64,000 nt of DNA, taken from positions 62,001-126,000 of the forward strand of contig NZ_JBEFNF010000005.1 in the NCBI RefSeq assembly GCF_040196175.1, read 5' to 3'. Every line of letters begins with the position of its first letter. The first letter of the stretch is position 1. Position numbers and translations under genes: made by a program. Source of the DNA: Halospina sp040196175 (GTDB lineage: Bacteria; Pseudomonadota; Gammaproteobacteria; Pseudomonadales; Oleiphilaceae). The notes under the pieces are model-generated. The model was given only the letters and a program-made list of their open reading frames with translations. It was not told the DNA's origin and made no database searches. Below are positions 51,144 through 62,552 of the stretch, piece after piece.

Positions 51144-53297
51144 ATGCAGATCACTACACGGAATCAGAAAAACCGCCTGAGGCACACAATGCTGAAAAAA
51201 ATCGAGAAACTGCTGGTGATTGGCGCGCTGGCGCTTACCTCTGCGGGAGCCGGCGCCCTGACACTGGATAATGTCGACTTTTCCTCGCTGTCAGGCGATC
51301 GGACGGAAATTGTTCTCGGCTTTAATGGGGAGCCGCCGGAGGCGTCCGGCTACACCATTCAGGATCCGGCACGGATCACGCTGGATCTTGCCAATGTCAG
51401 CAACGGTCTCGGCCAGCGATACCACGATCTTGGCGCTGGCAACGCTCAGAGCATGACGGTTGTTGAGGCGGATGATCGAACTCGCCTGGTTTTCAACCTG
51501 ACGCGCCTGGTGCCGCACGAAGTAAGTCGTGAGGGGGATCGCATGGTTGTCACCGTGGGCGCGGATGCCACTCGCAGTAGCGCAGGCGCCCCCCAGGATC
51601 AGGCCGGCGACAGCGCTGACAGCACCAGTGGCGCGCAGGATGGCTCGGACAGCGGCACCCAGGCAGTAGCCGGGGCACCGATGGCACCGGCGGCGGACGC
51701 CTCGCTGGAGGGCGTGGACTTCAACCGTACCCCGGAAGGCAAGGGCGAAGTGGTGCTTGATCTCTCCAGTTCCCGGGTTTCGGTGGATATGGATGAAAAG
51801 GGCGGCAAGATCCGGCTGGATCTTGGATCTGTTGACCTACCGCAGCGCCTCCGCCGTCGTCTCGATGTGACTGATTTTGGGACGCCAGTGGAGCGCATTG
51901 ATACCTACACTGAGGATGGGCGCACTCTGGTGGAGGTCACCGCTTCCGGAACCTACGATTATGCGGCCTATCAGACGGATGACCGGTTCACGCTCAGCGT
52001 GGAGGAGCTGACCCAGGCGCAAGCCGAGCAGCGTCAGGAAGAGCGTTTTCCCTATGACGGCGAGAAACTGTCGCTGAACTTCCAGGACATTGAGGTCCGC
52101 TCTGTGCTCCAGCTGATCGCGGACTTCACCGGGCTTAACCTGGTGGCGTCGGATACCGTAGCCGGATCCATTACTTTACGGCTTGAAAATGTGCCCTGGG
52201 ATCAGGCTCTGGATATTATCCTGCAGACAAAAGGGCTTGATAAGCGCCGGATGGGGAACGTCCTGCTGGTCGCGCCGGCTCAGGAGATTGCCGAGTACGA
52301 GCGCCAGGAGCTTGAGACCGAGCGCAAGATGGAAGAACTGCGGCCGGTGCGTCTTGAAACCATCCAGGTGAATTATGCCAAAGCGGGTGACATCGTTTCG
52401 CTGCTGCGTGAGGATGACGAGCTGATCTCGGATCGTGGTTTCATCTCCTCGGACGACAGGACCAATACCATCAGCGTCCGTGAAACAGCCCCCAAGTTGC
52501 AGGAAATCCGCAATCTGGTTGAGACCTGGGATCGTCCTGTGCGCCAGGTTCTGATTGAGGCGCGGATCGTTCGGGCCAACACGGATGTTTCCAGCGAGCT
52601 CGGTGTCGCATGGGGCGTCAGTGGTGATGGCGAAGCCGGAGACGGTGAGTACGCCGTGGGCGCCGGTCGGGGGAGTCTTGGATCCGACACCGGAAGCGTC
52701 AACAACTTCCCCTCAGACATGAACATCGATTTCGGCATTACCAGTAGCAGTGCCAGCTCTGCGGCCATCGGTTTCACCCGTGATGGCTTTCTGCTGGATC
52801 TTGAGCTGAGTGCGCTGGAGTCCGATGGTCAGGCGGAGATTATTTCCCAGCCGAAGGTGGTCACCGCGGATCGCCAGGAGGCCAGCATCAAGTCGGGTGA
52901 GGAAATTCCCTATCAGGAGGCGACCTCTTCCGGGGCTACCAATGTGTCCTTCAAGGAAGCTGCTCTGTCGCTGAACGTAACGCCTCAGATCACGCCGGAT
53001 GACAACATCATCATGGATCTGGAGGTCAATCAGGACTCTCGTGGCCAGGTGACCGCCGGAGTTCCCAGCATCGATACCAACTCAGTGCAGACCCAGGTGC
53101 TGGTGGGCGATGGCGAAACGGTGGTGCTCGGCGGTATTTTCCAGTCGGAGGTAGCTACCAATATCCTTAAAACGCCTTTCCTGGGTGATATTCCTTACCT
53201 CGGAACGCTGTTCCGCCAGGAAGAGAAAATTGATTCGCGCAGCGAGCTCCTCATTTTCGTGACACCTCAGATCATGGAGAGCAATGTGCTCGACTGA
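51144..53297 (+). CDS. pilQ: Type IV pilus secretin PilQ
   Basis: 717 aa. Signal region about 16-42, two AMIN domains (peptidoglycan binding; about 45-140 and 190-290) separated by a Ser/Asp/Gln-rich linker, STN (about 315-365), N1 and the secretin gate (about 470-710) with VPLLGDIPYLG-like PFLGDIPYLGTLF. ATG 51144 is chosen. ATG 51189, which would start directly at the signal peptide LKKIEKLLVIG, is a real alternative. It is the outer-membrane pore for the pilus. Confidence 0.94.
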   Translation: MQITTRNQKNRLRHTMLKKIEKLLVIGALALTSAGAGALTLDNVDFSSLSGDRTEIVLGFNGEPPEASGYTIQDPARITLDLANVSNGLGQRYHDLGAGNAQSMTVVEADDRTRLVFNLTRLVPHEVSREGDRMVVTVGADATRSSAGAPQDQAGDSADSTSGAQDGSDSGTQAVAGAPMAPAADASLEGVDFNRTPEGKGEVVLDLSSSRVSVDMDEKGGKIRLDLGSVDLPQRLRRRLDVTDFGTPVERIDTYTEDGRTLVEVTASGTYDYAAYQTDDRFTLSVEELTQAQAEQRQEERFPYDGEKLSLNFQDIEVRSVLQLIADFTGLNLVASDTVAGSITLRLENVPWDQALDIILQTKGLDKRRMGNVLLVAPAQEIAEYERQELETERKMEELRPVRLETIQVNYAKAGDIVSLLREDDELISDRGFISSDDRTNTISVRETAPKLQEIRNLVETWDRPVRQVLIEARIVRANTDVSSELGVAWGVSGDGEAGDGEYAVGAGRGSLGSDTGSVNNFPSDMNIDFGITSSSASSAAIGFTRDGFLLDLELSALESDGQAEIISQPKVVTADRQEASIKSGEEIPYQEATSSGATNVSFKEAALSLNVTPQITPDDNIIMDLEVNQDSRGQVTAGVPSIDTNSVQTQVLVGDGETVVLGGIFQSEVATNILKTPFLGDIPYLGTLFRQEEKIDSRSELLIFVTPQIMESNVLD

Positions 53298-53324
53298 AAG
53301 ACACCACAGTGTTACAGGTCACGG

Positions 53325-53354
53325 AAAAGCCACCTGCGGGTGGCTTTTCTTTTG
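53325..53354 (+). terminator. Terminator after pilQ
   Basis: AAAAGCCACC (53325-53334) pairs with GGTGGCTTTT (53339-53348) around a TGCG loop, followed by CTTTTG. It separates pilMNOPQ from aroKB. Confidence 0.9.
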
Positions 53355-53403
53355 TGGTAATCTCGGTAATTGAATTGGAAAGCGGGTGCTCGGAATCTCT
53401 GCT

Positions 53404-53961
53404 ATGGCGCTGCCGGAAAGAATCATCCTCGTTGGGCCCATGGGCGCGGGTAAGAGCACCGTGGGCCGTCAGCTCGCGCGCTCACTTGGCTACCGTTTCT
53501 ACGATACGGACCGTGTATTGGAGGAGCGCACTGGCGCGGACATCCCCTGGATTTTTGACATGGAAGGGGAGGCCGGATTCCGGGACCGCGAAAGCCGGCT
53601 GATTGATGAGCTTCTCAATGAATCTGGTATTGTGCTGGCAACAGGTGGTGGCGCCGTGTTGCGGCCGGAAAACCGGCAACGGATGACAGATGGTTGCGTT
53701 ATCTATCTGCGTGTTACGCCCGATCTTCAGTACGAGCGCACGCGTATGGATCGCAACCGGCCACTGCTCCAGAACCCTGACCCGCGAGGGGTGCTTGAGC
53801 GGCTGTTTGAAGAGCGTGATCCGCTCTACCGTGAAATTGCGGATTTTGCCGTGGAAGGCAGCCAGCGCGGCCCCCGTCACCTCGTACGCTATCTCTCGCG
53901 GGCTCTCGAAGAACCGGAAGGACATGTGCATGCAACCGAAGCAGGATCATCTGAACGTTGA
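53404..53961 (+). CDS. aroK: Shikimate kinase
   Basis: 185 aa. P-loop GPMGAGKST (about 11-19), shikimate-binding Asp in FYDTD, and the ATGGGAV and RNRPLL motifs. The frame is open from GTG 53386, and that codon has GGAAAG upstream, so an extra 6 residues are possible; ATG 53404 gives the usual E. coli-like N-terminus. Confidence 0.94.
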   Translation: MALPERIILVGPMGAGKSTVGRQLARSLGYRFYDTDRVLEERTGADIPWIFDMEGEAGFRDRESRLIDELLNESGIVLATGGGAVLRPENRQRMTDGCVIYLRVTPDLQYERTRMDRNRPLLQNPDPRGVLERLFEERDPLYREIADFAVEGSQRGPRHLVRYLSRALEEPEGHVHATEAGSSER

Positions 53962-55027
53962 GCTTGGAGACCGTAGCTATCCCATCGTGATCGAGGAAGG
54001 CAGTCTCGGTAGTATGGACCTCAGCCCGTGGGTGGCTGGTGAGCAGGTGCTGATTGTCTCCAACCAGACAGTAGCGCCACTCTATCTGCAACAGGTCCGC
54101 GCCAGCTTCCCGGGATGCCGGATTGACGACGTGGTGCTGCCCGACGGCGAGCGCTACAAGCGCTGGGAAACGCTCAACCGCATTTTTGACGTGCTGATTG
54201 AGAAACAGCACACACGCCGTACTACCCTGGTCGCGCTGGGTGGCGGAGTGATCGGGGATATCACCGGTTTCGCAGCCGCGACCTGGCAGCGTGGCGTGGA
54301 TTTCATCCAGATTCCGACGACGCTGCTGGCCCAGGTGGATGCTTCCGTAGGGGGCAAGACTGGTATCAATCATCCCCAGGGCAAGAACATGATTGGGGCG
54401 TTTCATCAGCCGCGCATTGTGGTCGCTGATCCGCTGACGCTGGGCTCTCTTCCGCCTACGGAAATGGCGGCGGGCATGGCGGAGGCGATCAAATACGGGC
54501 TCATCCGGGATGAACATTTTCTTGCTTGGCTCGAAGAGCACATGGACCATTTGATGGCGATGCAGCCTGAGCCGCTCAGGGAAGCCATCCGCCGTTCCTG
54601 CGAATGCAAGGCGGCTATTGTGGCCGAGGACGAGCGTGAATCCGGCGTCCGCGCGCTGCTCAACCTCGGGCACACCTTCGGTCATGCCATCGAGACGCAT
54701 ACAGGGTACAGCGACTGGTTGCATGGTGAGGCTGTGGCCGCTGGCATGATGATGGCCACGGACCTGTCCGAACGCTTGGGGTATTTGAACTACAACGACT
54801 CGGTTCGCGTGCGTCAGCTTCTGATCCGCGCCCGCCTGCCCGTGAATCCACCGGAGGGTATGTCGCCGGTCCATTTCAGAGCCCTGATGCAGGTGGACAA
54901 GAAGAATGTCAGTGGCCGGGTCCGGCTGGTGTTGCTGCGATCACTGGGCGATGCCTTCGTCACCGAGGACTTCGACTCTGAGGCGTTTGAGGCCACCCTC
55001 AACCACTTCTGTCATCCACTGGACTGA
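53930..55027 (+). CDS. aroB: 3-dehydroquinate synthase
   Basis: 365 aa. It makes dehydroquinate from DAHP with NAD and a metal ion. GGGVIGDITGF, IQIPTTLLAQVDASVGGKTG and the LNLGHTFGHAIE metal site are clear. ATG 53930 is 8 bases after GGAAGG; ATG 53924 is too close. It overlaps the end of aroK by 32 bases, suggesting coupled translation. aroK-aroB-damX is a conserved cluster. Confidence 0.96.
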   Translation: MQPKQDHLNVELGDRSYPIVIEEGSLGSMDLSPWVAGEQVLIVSNQTVAPLYLQQVRASFPGCRIDDVVLPDGERYKRWETLNRIFDVLIEKQHTRRTTLVALGGGVIGDITGFAAATWQRGVDFIQIPTTLLAQVDASVGGKTGINHPQGKNMIGAFHQPRIVVADPLTLGSLPPTEMAAGMAEAIKYGLIRDEHFLAWLEEHMDHLMAMQPEPLREAIRRSCECKAAIVAEDERESGVRALLNLGHTFGHAIETHTGYSDWLHGEAVAAGMMMATDLSERLGYLNYNDSVRVRQLLIRARLPVNPPEGMSPVHFRALMQVDKKNVSGRVRLVLLRSLGDAFVTEDFDSEAFEATLNHFCHPLD

Positions 55028-55030
55028 ACC

Positions 55031-56461
<1,431 letters not shown>

Positions 56462-56512
56462 AATTAAAATACATAAAAACCTGCCCAGTTAGCTTTTTTC
56501 GGAATCAATTAT

Positions 56513-56541
56513 TTGAGCGGGCTCTGGCGCGCGTGTAGACT
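56513..56541 (+). promoter_or_regulatory. Sigma-70 promoter of gltBD
   Basis: TTGAGC (56513-56518) and TAGACT (56536-56541) with a 17-base spacer; each box matches 4 of 6. It leaves a leader of about 85 bases before gltB. The region 56462-56633 has no sigma-54 motif that I can see. Confidence 0.55.
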
Positions 56542-56633
56542 ACGCTGCCTTTTTGTGAAAACCGAAGGCTTAAAGATGCCTGTGGGTATTGTTTAAGTCT
56601 TTGAATTAGAAGAATCTCTAAAGAGAAACTGCT

Positions 56634-59600
56634 ATGATGACAGGTTTGTACCAGCCCGATGAATACAGGGATAACTGCGGGTTCGGCCTCATTGCCCAAA
56701 AGCAGGGCGAGGCCAGCCACAGGGTCCTTAACACGGCCATCGATGCGCTGACCTGCATGACCCACCGCGGTGGTATTGCTGCTGACGGCAAGACAGGAGA
56801 TGGATGTGGTCTGCTTCTGAATCTCCCGGATGCCTTCCTCCGCAAGGTGGCGAAACAGGATCTGGGCGCGGACCTGGGAACGGATTACGGCGTCGGCCAG
56901 ATGTTTCTCAGCCATGATCCCGGGCGCGCAGCAAGGGCACGTTCAGTGCTCGAGTCGCGCCTTGCCGGCGAGGGGTTGACGGTTGTCGGCTGGCGTACCG
57001 TGCCGACCAATACCGATTGCCTCGGGCAGATGGCACTGGATGCGTTGCCGGCTATTGAGCAGGTGTTCGTGACATCCGGTTCCGTCGATGCGGAACGACT
57101 GGGTGTGGCGCTGTTTGTTGGTCGTCGTCGTGCCGAGATTGATCTGGAGGATGATCCGGACTTCTACGTCTGCAGTCTCTCCAACCGGACACTGTCCTAT
57201 AAGGGCCTGATGATGCCGGTGGATCTGCCTACCTTCTATCCGGATCTGGGCGATCCGGACATGGCCACTGCCGTGTGCGTATTCCACCAGCGTTTTTCCA
57301 CCAATACCGCGCCCCGGTGGCCGTTGGCCCAACCGTTCCGCCTGCTGGCACATAATGGTGAGATCAACACCATCGAAGGCAATCGCAATTGGGCGGTTGC
57401 CCGGGGCTCCAAATTCAGCAGTCCCAATCTTCCGGATCTGGAGGAGCTCCAGCCGCTGGTGAACCGCACTGGTTCAGACTCCTCGGCCATGGATAACATG
57501 CTGGAACTGTTGCTGGCTGGCGGCATGGATATATTCAGGGCCCTGCGCATGATGGTGCCGCCGGCGTGGCAGAATGTGGACAGCATGGACGCCGGGCTGC
57601 GCGCGTTCTACGAATACAACTCCATGCACATGGAGCCCTGGGACGGGCCGGCAGGCATGGTTATGGCGGATGGCCGCTACGCCGTGTGCATGCTGGACCG
57701 TAACGGGCTGCGCCCTTCCCGCTGGGTGGAAACGGATGATGGTCTTATTACCGTGGCCTCGGAGATTGGCGTTTGGAACTATGACCCGGGGTCCGTAGTG
57801 GCCAAGGGCCGTATCGGGCCCGGTCAGCTCCTGGCCATTGATACGCAAGAAGGTGAGGTGCTGGGCACCAGTGAGGTCAACGAGCGCCTGAAGAACGCAC
57901 GGCCTTACAAGCAATGGTTGCGAGAGAACGCACTCCGGGTGGAGTCGACCCTGCTGCATGAAAGCAGCCAGTCGTTTGAGCTCATGGAGGATGATGAGCT
58001 CAAGACCTATCAGAAAATGTTCATGGTCTCGTTTGAAGAGCGTGATCAGGTGCTGCGCCCCCTGGGTGAGAGCGGCCAGGAGGGGGTCGGTTCCATGGGG
58101 GATGATACGCCCATGGCGGTGCTCTCCAGCCGGGTGCGCCATATTGCGGACTACTTCCGCCAGCAGTTCGCACAGGTCACTAACCCGGCGATTGACCCTC
58201 TGCGTGAGTCCGTTGTCATGTCCCTGGAGACCTGCATCGGAGCCGAGCGCAATGTGTTCGAGGAGACAGCTGAGCACGCCAACCGGATCATTCTGTCCAC
58301 ACCGGTGCTGTCGCCCGCCAAGTTCGCTCGCCTGGAAGAAAACGATCGGCCCGGGTTCGGGGTGCAGCGTATCCGGCTGAGCTACCGTCCGGAGCTGGGC
58401 CTGAAGAAAGCGCTGGAAGCGGTGCGTGAAGAAGCTGCCGACGCAGTGCGCAACGGCAAGGTGCTGCTGGTGCTCAGCGACAAGGGTCTGAACAAGGGTG
58501 AACTGCCCATTAATGCCATGATGGCCACGGGGGCTGTGCATCACCATCTGGTGGCCCAGGGGCTGCGCAGTGACGCCAACCTGATCGTCGAGACCGGCTG
58601 GGCGCGGGATCCCCATCACTTTGCTGTGCTTTTCGGTTTCGGTGCCACCGCCGTTTATCCCTATCTGGCGTACCAGGTGCTCAACGATCTGGTCAGCAGC
58701 GGCGAGCTGATGATGGATCCCATCGACGCCAAGAACAATTACCGCCGCGGCATCAACAAGGGCCTGATGAAGATCCTCTCGAAGATGGGGATTTCCACCA
58801 TTGTATCCTACCGTGGTGCGCAGCTGTTCGAGGCTGTTGGGCTTTCCGACGAAGTGGTGAATCTGTGCTTCGCTGGTGTCACCAGCCGCATTCAGGGCGC
58901 CACCTTTTATGACTTTCAGCAGGACCAGGAGGTGCTGGCGGACCTGGCGTGGAAATCACGCAAGCCAATACCCCCGGGCGGCTTCCTCAAGTACATGCAT
59001 GGTCAGGAATATCATGCCTACAACCCGGACGTGATCCGTACCATTCAGGAAGCCGTGACGACCGGCGACTATGGGCGCTATCAGGAATACGCCGGGCTGG
59101 TGAACCACAGGCCAGTGGCAACGCTGCGTGACCTGATGGTATTCCGGAAGGACACCCAGGCAGTGGCGCTGGAAGAGGTGGAGTCAGAGGCCAACCTCTT
59201 TACCCGTTTTGATACCGCCGCCATGTCGCTGGGGGCGCTTTCACCCGAGGCTCATGAGGCCCTCGCCGTGGCCATGAACCGTCTGGGCGGGCGCTCCAAC
59301 TCCGGCGAAGGGGGCGAGGATCCGGCCCGTTACGGTACGGAGAAGCGGTCCAAGATCAAACAGGTCGCCTCCGGGCGTTTCGGTGTCACCGCCGAGTACC
59401 TGCGTGAAGCGGACGTCATGCAGATCAAGGTGGCCCAGGGCGCCAAGCCCGGAGAGGGTGGCCAGTTGCCGGGCGGCAAGGTGAACGAACTGATCGCACG
59501 CCTGCGCTTCTCGGTGCCGGGTGTGACCCTGATATCGCCGCCGCCACATCACGACATCTACTCCATCGAGGACCTGGCGCAGCTGATTTTTGACCTCAAG

Positions 59601-61085
59601 CAGGTCAATCCGAAGGCGCTGGTGTCGGTGAAGCTGGTATCCGAGCCTGGTGTGGGTACCGTGGCAGCGGGTGTTGCCAAGGCCTATGCGGACCTGATCA
59701 CCATTGCCGGCTATGATGGCGGTACTGCGGCCAGCCCGCTGACCTCTATCCATTACGCCGGATCGCCCTGGGAGCTGGGGCTGAGTGAGGCTCAGCAGGC
59801 ACTGCGCGCCAATGATCTGCGCGACAAGGTGCGTCTGCAGACCGACGGTGGAATGAAAACGGGTCTGGACGTGGTCAAGGGCGCGATCCTTGGTGCTGAA
59901 AGCTTTGGCTTTGGCACGCTGCCGATGGTGGCTGTGGGCTGTAAGTATCTGCGGATCTGCCACCTCAATAACTGCGCCACGGGTGTGGCGACCCAGGACG
60001 AGCGCCTGAGGTCCGAGCACTTCCAGGGCACGGTGGACATGGTCATTAACCTGTTCCGGTTCATCGCGCAGGAGACCCGTGAATGGATGGCCATGCTGGG
60101 TGTGCGCACCTTTGATGAGCTGGTGGGCCGCACGGATCTGCTGGAGCTGCTGCCCGGCGAGACCCCGCGCCAGCACAACCTGGATCTCACACGGATCCTG
60201 GATAACAGTCATATTCCAGCGCAAAAGCCTCAGCACTGCATGGTCGAGAAGAACGAACCCTTCGACCCTGGTGAAATGGCTGAGCAGATGGTGTCTGATA
60301 TGTTGCCGACCATCCAGAAGAAGCAGGGCGGCACCTTTGAGTACAGCATCACCAACTGTGACCGGTCCATTGCCGCGCGCGTAGCGGGTGAGATCGCCGC
60401 CGTGCACGGCAGTCAGGGCATGACGGATGCCCCCATCACCGTCAACCTGACCGGTTCAGCCGGGCAGAGCTTCGGTGTCTGGAATCCCGGCGGTCTGCAT
60501 CTCAATCTAGAGGGAGATGCCAACGACTACGTGGGCAAGGGCATGACCGGTGGCAGCATCTGCATCCGGCCACCGGCGGCGAGCCGGTTTGAGACCCAGA
60601 AAACGGCCATCATTGGCAATACCTGCCTCTATGGGGCAACGGGTGGCAAACTGTATGCGGCTGGGGTAGCTGGTGAGCGATTTGGTGTGCGCAACTCCGG
60701 TACCCATGCCGTGGTCGAAGGCGCCGGGGATCACTGCTGTGAGTACATGACGGGTGGGCTGGTTACGGTTCTGGGCAACACCGGCCCGAACTTTGGCGCC
60801 GGCATGACTGGCGGTTTTGCCTATGTGCTTGATGAAGGCCGCACCTTTGTGGACAAGTACAACCATGAGCTGGTGGAGATCCATCGTATCTCCAGTGAGC
60901 ATATGGAACCGTATCGTAACCACTTGCGCGGTGTGATCCGCGAGCACGTCGAGGCGACGGGAAGTGCCTGGGGCGAGCATATCCTTGAGAACCTGGACGA
61001 ATACATCGGCGTCTTCTGGCTGGTTAAGCCCAAGGCCGCCAGCCTTAAAGGGCTACTTGAAAGTACCCGTGCCCGCCCCGAATAA
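56634..61085 (+). CDS. gltB: Glutamate synthase, large (alpha) subunit
   Basis: 1483 aa. The Ntn-amidotransferase domain begins after a short propeptide: Cys15 in DNCGFGL becomes the N-terminal nucleophile. MTHRGG and the FHQRFSTNT stretch complete it. The central and FMN-binding domains follow (SGEGGEDPARYGTEK, AGYDGGTAASPL). The 3Fe-4S Cys motif is CHLNNCATGVATQ. A C-terminal GXGXG-type beta-helix ends the chain. Makes glutamate from glutamine and 2-oxoglutarate with GltD. Confidence 0.97.
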   Translation: MMTGLYQPDEYRDNCGFGLIAQKQGEASHRVLNTAIDALTCMTHRGGIAADGKTGDGCGLLLNLPDAFLRKVAKQDLGADLGTDYGVGQMFLSHDPGRAARARSVLESRLAGEGLTVVGWRTVPTNTDCLGQMALDALPAIEQVFVTSGSVDAERLGVALFVGRRRAEIDLEDDPDFYVCSLSNRTLSYKGLMMPVDLPTFYPDLGDPDMATAVCVFHQRFSTNTAPRWPLAQPFRLLAHNGEINTIEGNRNWAVARGSKFSSPNLPDLEELQPLVNRTGSDSSAMDNMLELLLAGGMDIFRALRMMVPPAWQNVDSMDAGLRAFYEYNSMHMEPWDGPAGMVMADGRYAVCMLDRNGLRPSRWVETDDGLITVASEIGVWNYDPGSVVAKGRIGPGQLLAIDTQEGEVLGTSEVNERLKNARPYKQWLRENALRVESTLLHESSQSFELMEDDELKTYQKMFMVSFEERDQVLRPLGESGQEGVGSMGDDTPMAVLSSRVRHIADYFRQQFAQVTNPAIDPLRESVVMSLETCIGAERNVFEETAEHANRIILSTPVLSPAKFARLEENDRPGFGVQRIRLSYRPELGLKKALEAVREEAADAVRNGKVLLVLSDKGLNKGELPINAMMATGAVHHHLVAQGLRSDANLIVETGWARDPHHFAVLFGFGATAVYPYLAYQVLNDLVSSGELMMDPIDAKNNYRRGINKGLMKILSKMGISTIVSYRGAQLFEAVGLSDEVVNLCFAGVTSRIQGATFYDFQQDQEVLADLAWKSRKPIPPGGFLKYMHGQEYHAYNPDVIRTIQEAVTTGDYGRYQEYAGLVNHRPVATLRDLMVFRKDTQAVALEEVESEANLFTRFDTAAMSLGALSPEAHEALAVAMNRLGGRSNSGEGGEDPARYGTEKRSKIKQVASGRFGVTAEYLREADVMQIKVAQGAKPGEGGQLPGGKVNELIARLRFSVPGVTLISPPPHHDIYSIEDLAQLIFDLKQVNPKALVSVKLVSEPGVGTVAAGVAKAYADLITIAGYDGGTAASPLTSIHYAGSPWELGLSEAQQALRANDLRDKVRLQTDGGMKTGLDVVKGAILGAESFGFGTLPMVAVGCKYLRICHLNNCATGVATQDERLRSEHFQGTVDMVINLFRFIAQETREWMAMLGVRTFDELVGRTDLLELLPGETPRQHNLDLTRILDNSHIPAQKPQHCMVEKNEPFDPGEMAEQMVSDMLPTIQKKQGGTFEYSITNCDRSIAARVAGEIAAVHGSQGMTDAPITVNLTGSAGQSFGVWNPGGLHLNLEGDANDYVGKGMTGGSICIRPPAASRFETQKTAIIGNTCLYGATGGKLYAAGVAGERFGVRNSGTHAVVEGAGDHCCEYMTGGLVTVLGNTGPNFGAGMTGGFAYVLDEGRTFVDKYNHELVEIHRISSEHMEPYRNHLRGVIREHVEATGSAWGEHILENLDEYIGVFWLVKPKAASLKGLLESTRARPE

Positions 61086-61133
61086 CGGCGGGCGTGCGCC
61101 CGGTTTTCAGGAATTCTGAGTTGAGGACGATTC

Positions 61134-62552
61134 ATGGCTGAAACACTGAACAATAAATTCCAGTTCATCGAGGTTGGGCGCTGCGACCCCGAAAAGGTGC
61201 CAGCGACCGATCGCCGAGAGGAATTCGGCGAGATCTACAAGCCTTACCGGGAACAGGAGGCGGCCTCCCAATCCCATCGCTGCCTACACTGCGGCAACCC
61301 TTACTGTGAATGGAAATGCCCGGTTCACAACTACATTCCGAACTGGCTGCAGCTGGTCTCTGAGGGCAATATCCTCAAGGCTGCTGAACTTTGTCACGAA
61401 ACCAATTCATTGCCTGAGGTCTGTGGTCGGGTCTGCCCCCAGGACCGCCTCTGTGAGGGCGCTTGCACACTCAATGACGGCTTCGGTGCCGTTACCATCG
61501 GGTCCGTGGAGAAATACATCACTGACACCGCTTTCGCTCTGGGCTGGCGGCCGGATCTTTCGAAGGTTGAGTGGACCGATTACCGGGTAGCTGTAATCGG
61601 GGCAGGACCGGCGGGCCTGTCCTGTGCGGATGTACTGGCTCGTAACGGCGTGAAGCCGGTGGTCTATGACCGTTACCCTGAAATCGGCGGTCTTCTGACC
61701 TTTGGCATCCCTGAGTTCAAGCTCGAAAAGCATGTTATGCGCACGCGCCGTGAAGTGTTCGAAGGCATGGGTATCGAGTTCCGTCTGGGTGTGGACGTGG
61801 GCACCGATGAGGCTATTGAAGACATCATAGATGCGTATGATGGCGTCTTTATGGGGATGGGCACGTATACTTACATGAAGGGCGGTTTTCCGGGCGAGGA
61901 GTTGCCCGGCGTTTATGAAGCTCTGCCGTATCTGGTTTCCAACGTGAATCGTCGGCTCGGCTTTGACAGTGAGGATGACCGTTTCATTAATATGAAAGGG
62001 CAACGCGTGGTTGTGCTCGGCGGCGGCGATACCGCCATGGATTGCAATCGCACTGCGATCCGCCAGCAGGCAGCCAGCGTCACCTGCGCCTATCGGCGTG
62101 ATGAGGCGAACATGCCGGGCTCCCGTAAGGAGGTCTACAACGCCAAGGAAGAAGGTGTGCAATTCATGTTCAACCGTCAGCCCATTGCCATTATTGGTGA
62201 GGATCATGTGGAAGGTGTGAAGGTGGTGCAGACGCAGCTGGGTGACCCGGACGAGAATGGGCGCCGGCGACCGGAGGCTGTGCCGGGCAGCGAGGAAATC
62301 ATTCCTGCGGATGCTGTTCTGGTGGCTTTCGGGTTTCGGCCCAGCCCCTCCGAATGGTTCGATCAGTACACGGTGGAAACCGATGATGGCGGTCGGGTGA
62401 TGGCACCGGAGACAAGCCAATACCCGTACCAGACATCAAACCCCAAAATCTTTGCCGGCGGCGACATGGTACGTGGCTCGGATCTGGTCGTTACGGCTGT
62501 GGCCGAGGGACGCAAAGCCGCCGACGGCATCATGGACTATCTGGACATTTAA
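61134..62552 (+). CDS. gltD: Glutamate synthase, small (beta) subunit
   Basis: 472 aa. N-terminal 4Fe-4S region (CLHCGNPYCEWKCPVHN and CPQDRLCEGAC), FAD-binding VAVIGAGPAGLSCA, and NADPH-binding VVVLGGGDTAMDC. It feeds NADPH electrons to GltB. It is 48 bases after gltB and overlaps hemE by one base. Confidence 0.97.
   Translation: MAETLNNKFQFIEVGRCDPEKVPATDRREEFGEIYKPYREQEAASQSHRCLHCGNPYCEWKCPVHNYIPNWLQLVSEGNILKAAELCHETNSLPEVCGRVCPQDRLCEGACTLNDGFGAVTIGSVEKYITDTAFALGWRPDLSKVEWTDYRVAVIGAGPAGLSCADVLARNGVKPVVYDRYPEIGGLLTFGIPEFKLEKHVMRTRREVFEGMGIEFRLGVDVGTDEAIEDIIDAYDGVFMGMGTYTYMKGGFPGEELPGVYEALPYLVSNVNRRLGFDSEDDRFINMKGQRVVVLGGGDTAMDCNRTAIRQQAASVTCAYRRDEANMPGSRKEVYNAKEEGVQFMFNRQPIAIIGEDHVEGVKVVQTQLGDPDENGRRRPEAVPGSEEIIPADAVLVAFGFRPSPSEWFDQYTVETDDGGRVMAPETSQYPYQTSNPKIFAGGDMVRGSDLVVTAVAEGRKAADGIMDYLDI

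Noticed and set aside
56462..56512. Terminator after the DamX-like gene
   Set aside because: There is a T-run at 56493-56499 but no stable stem before it; read-through into gltB cannot be excluded.
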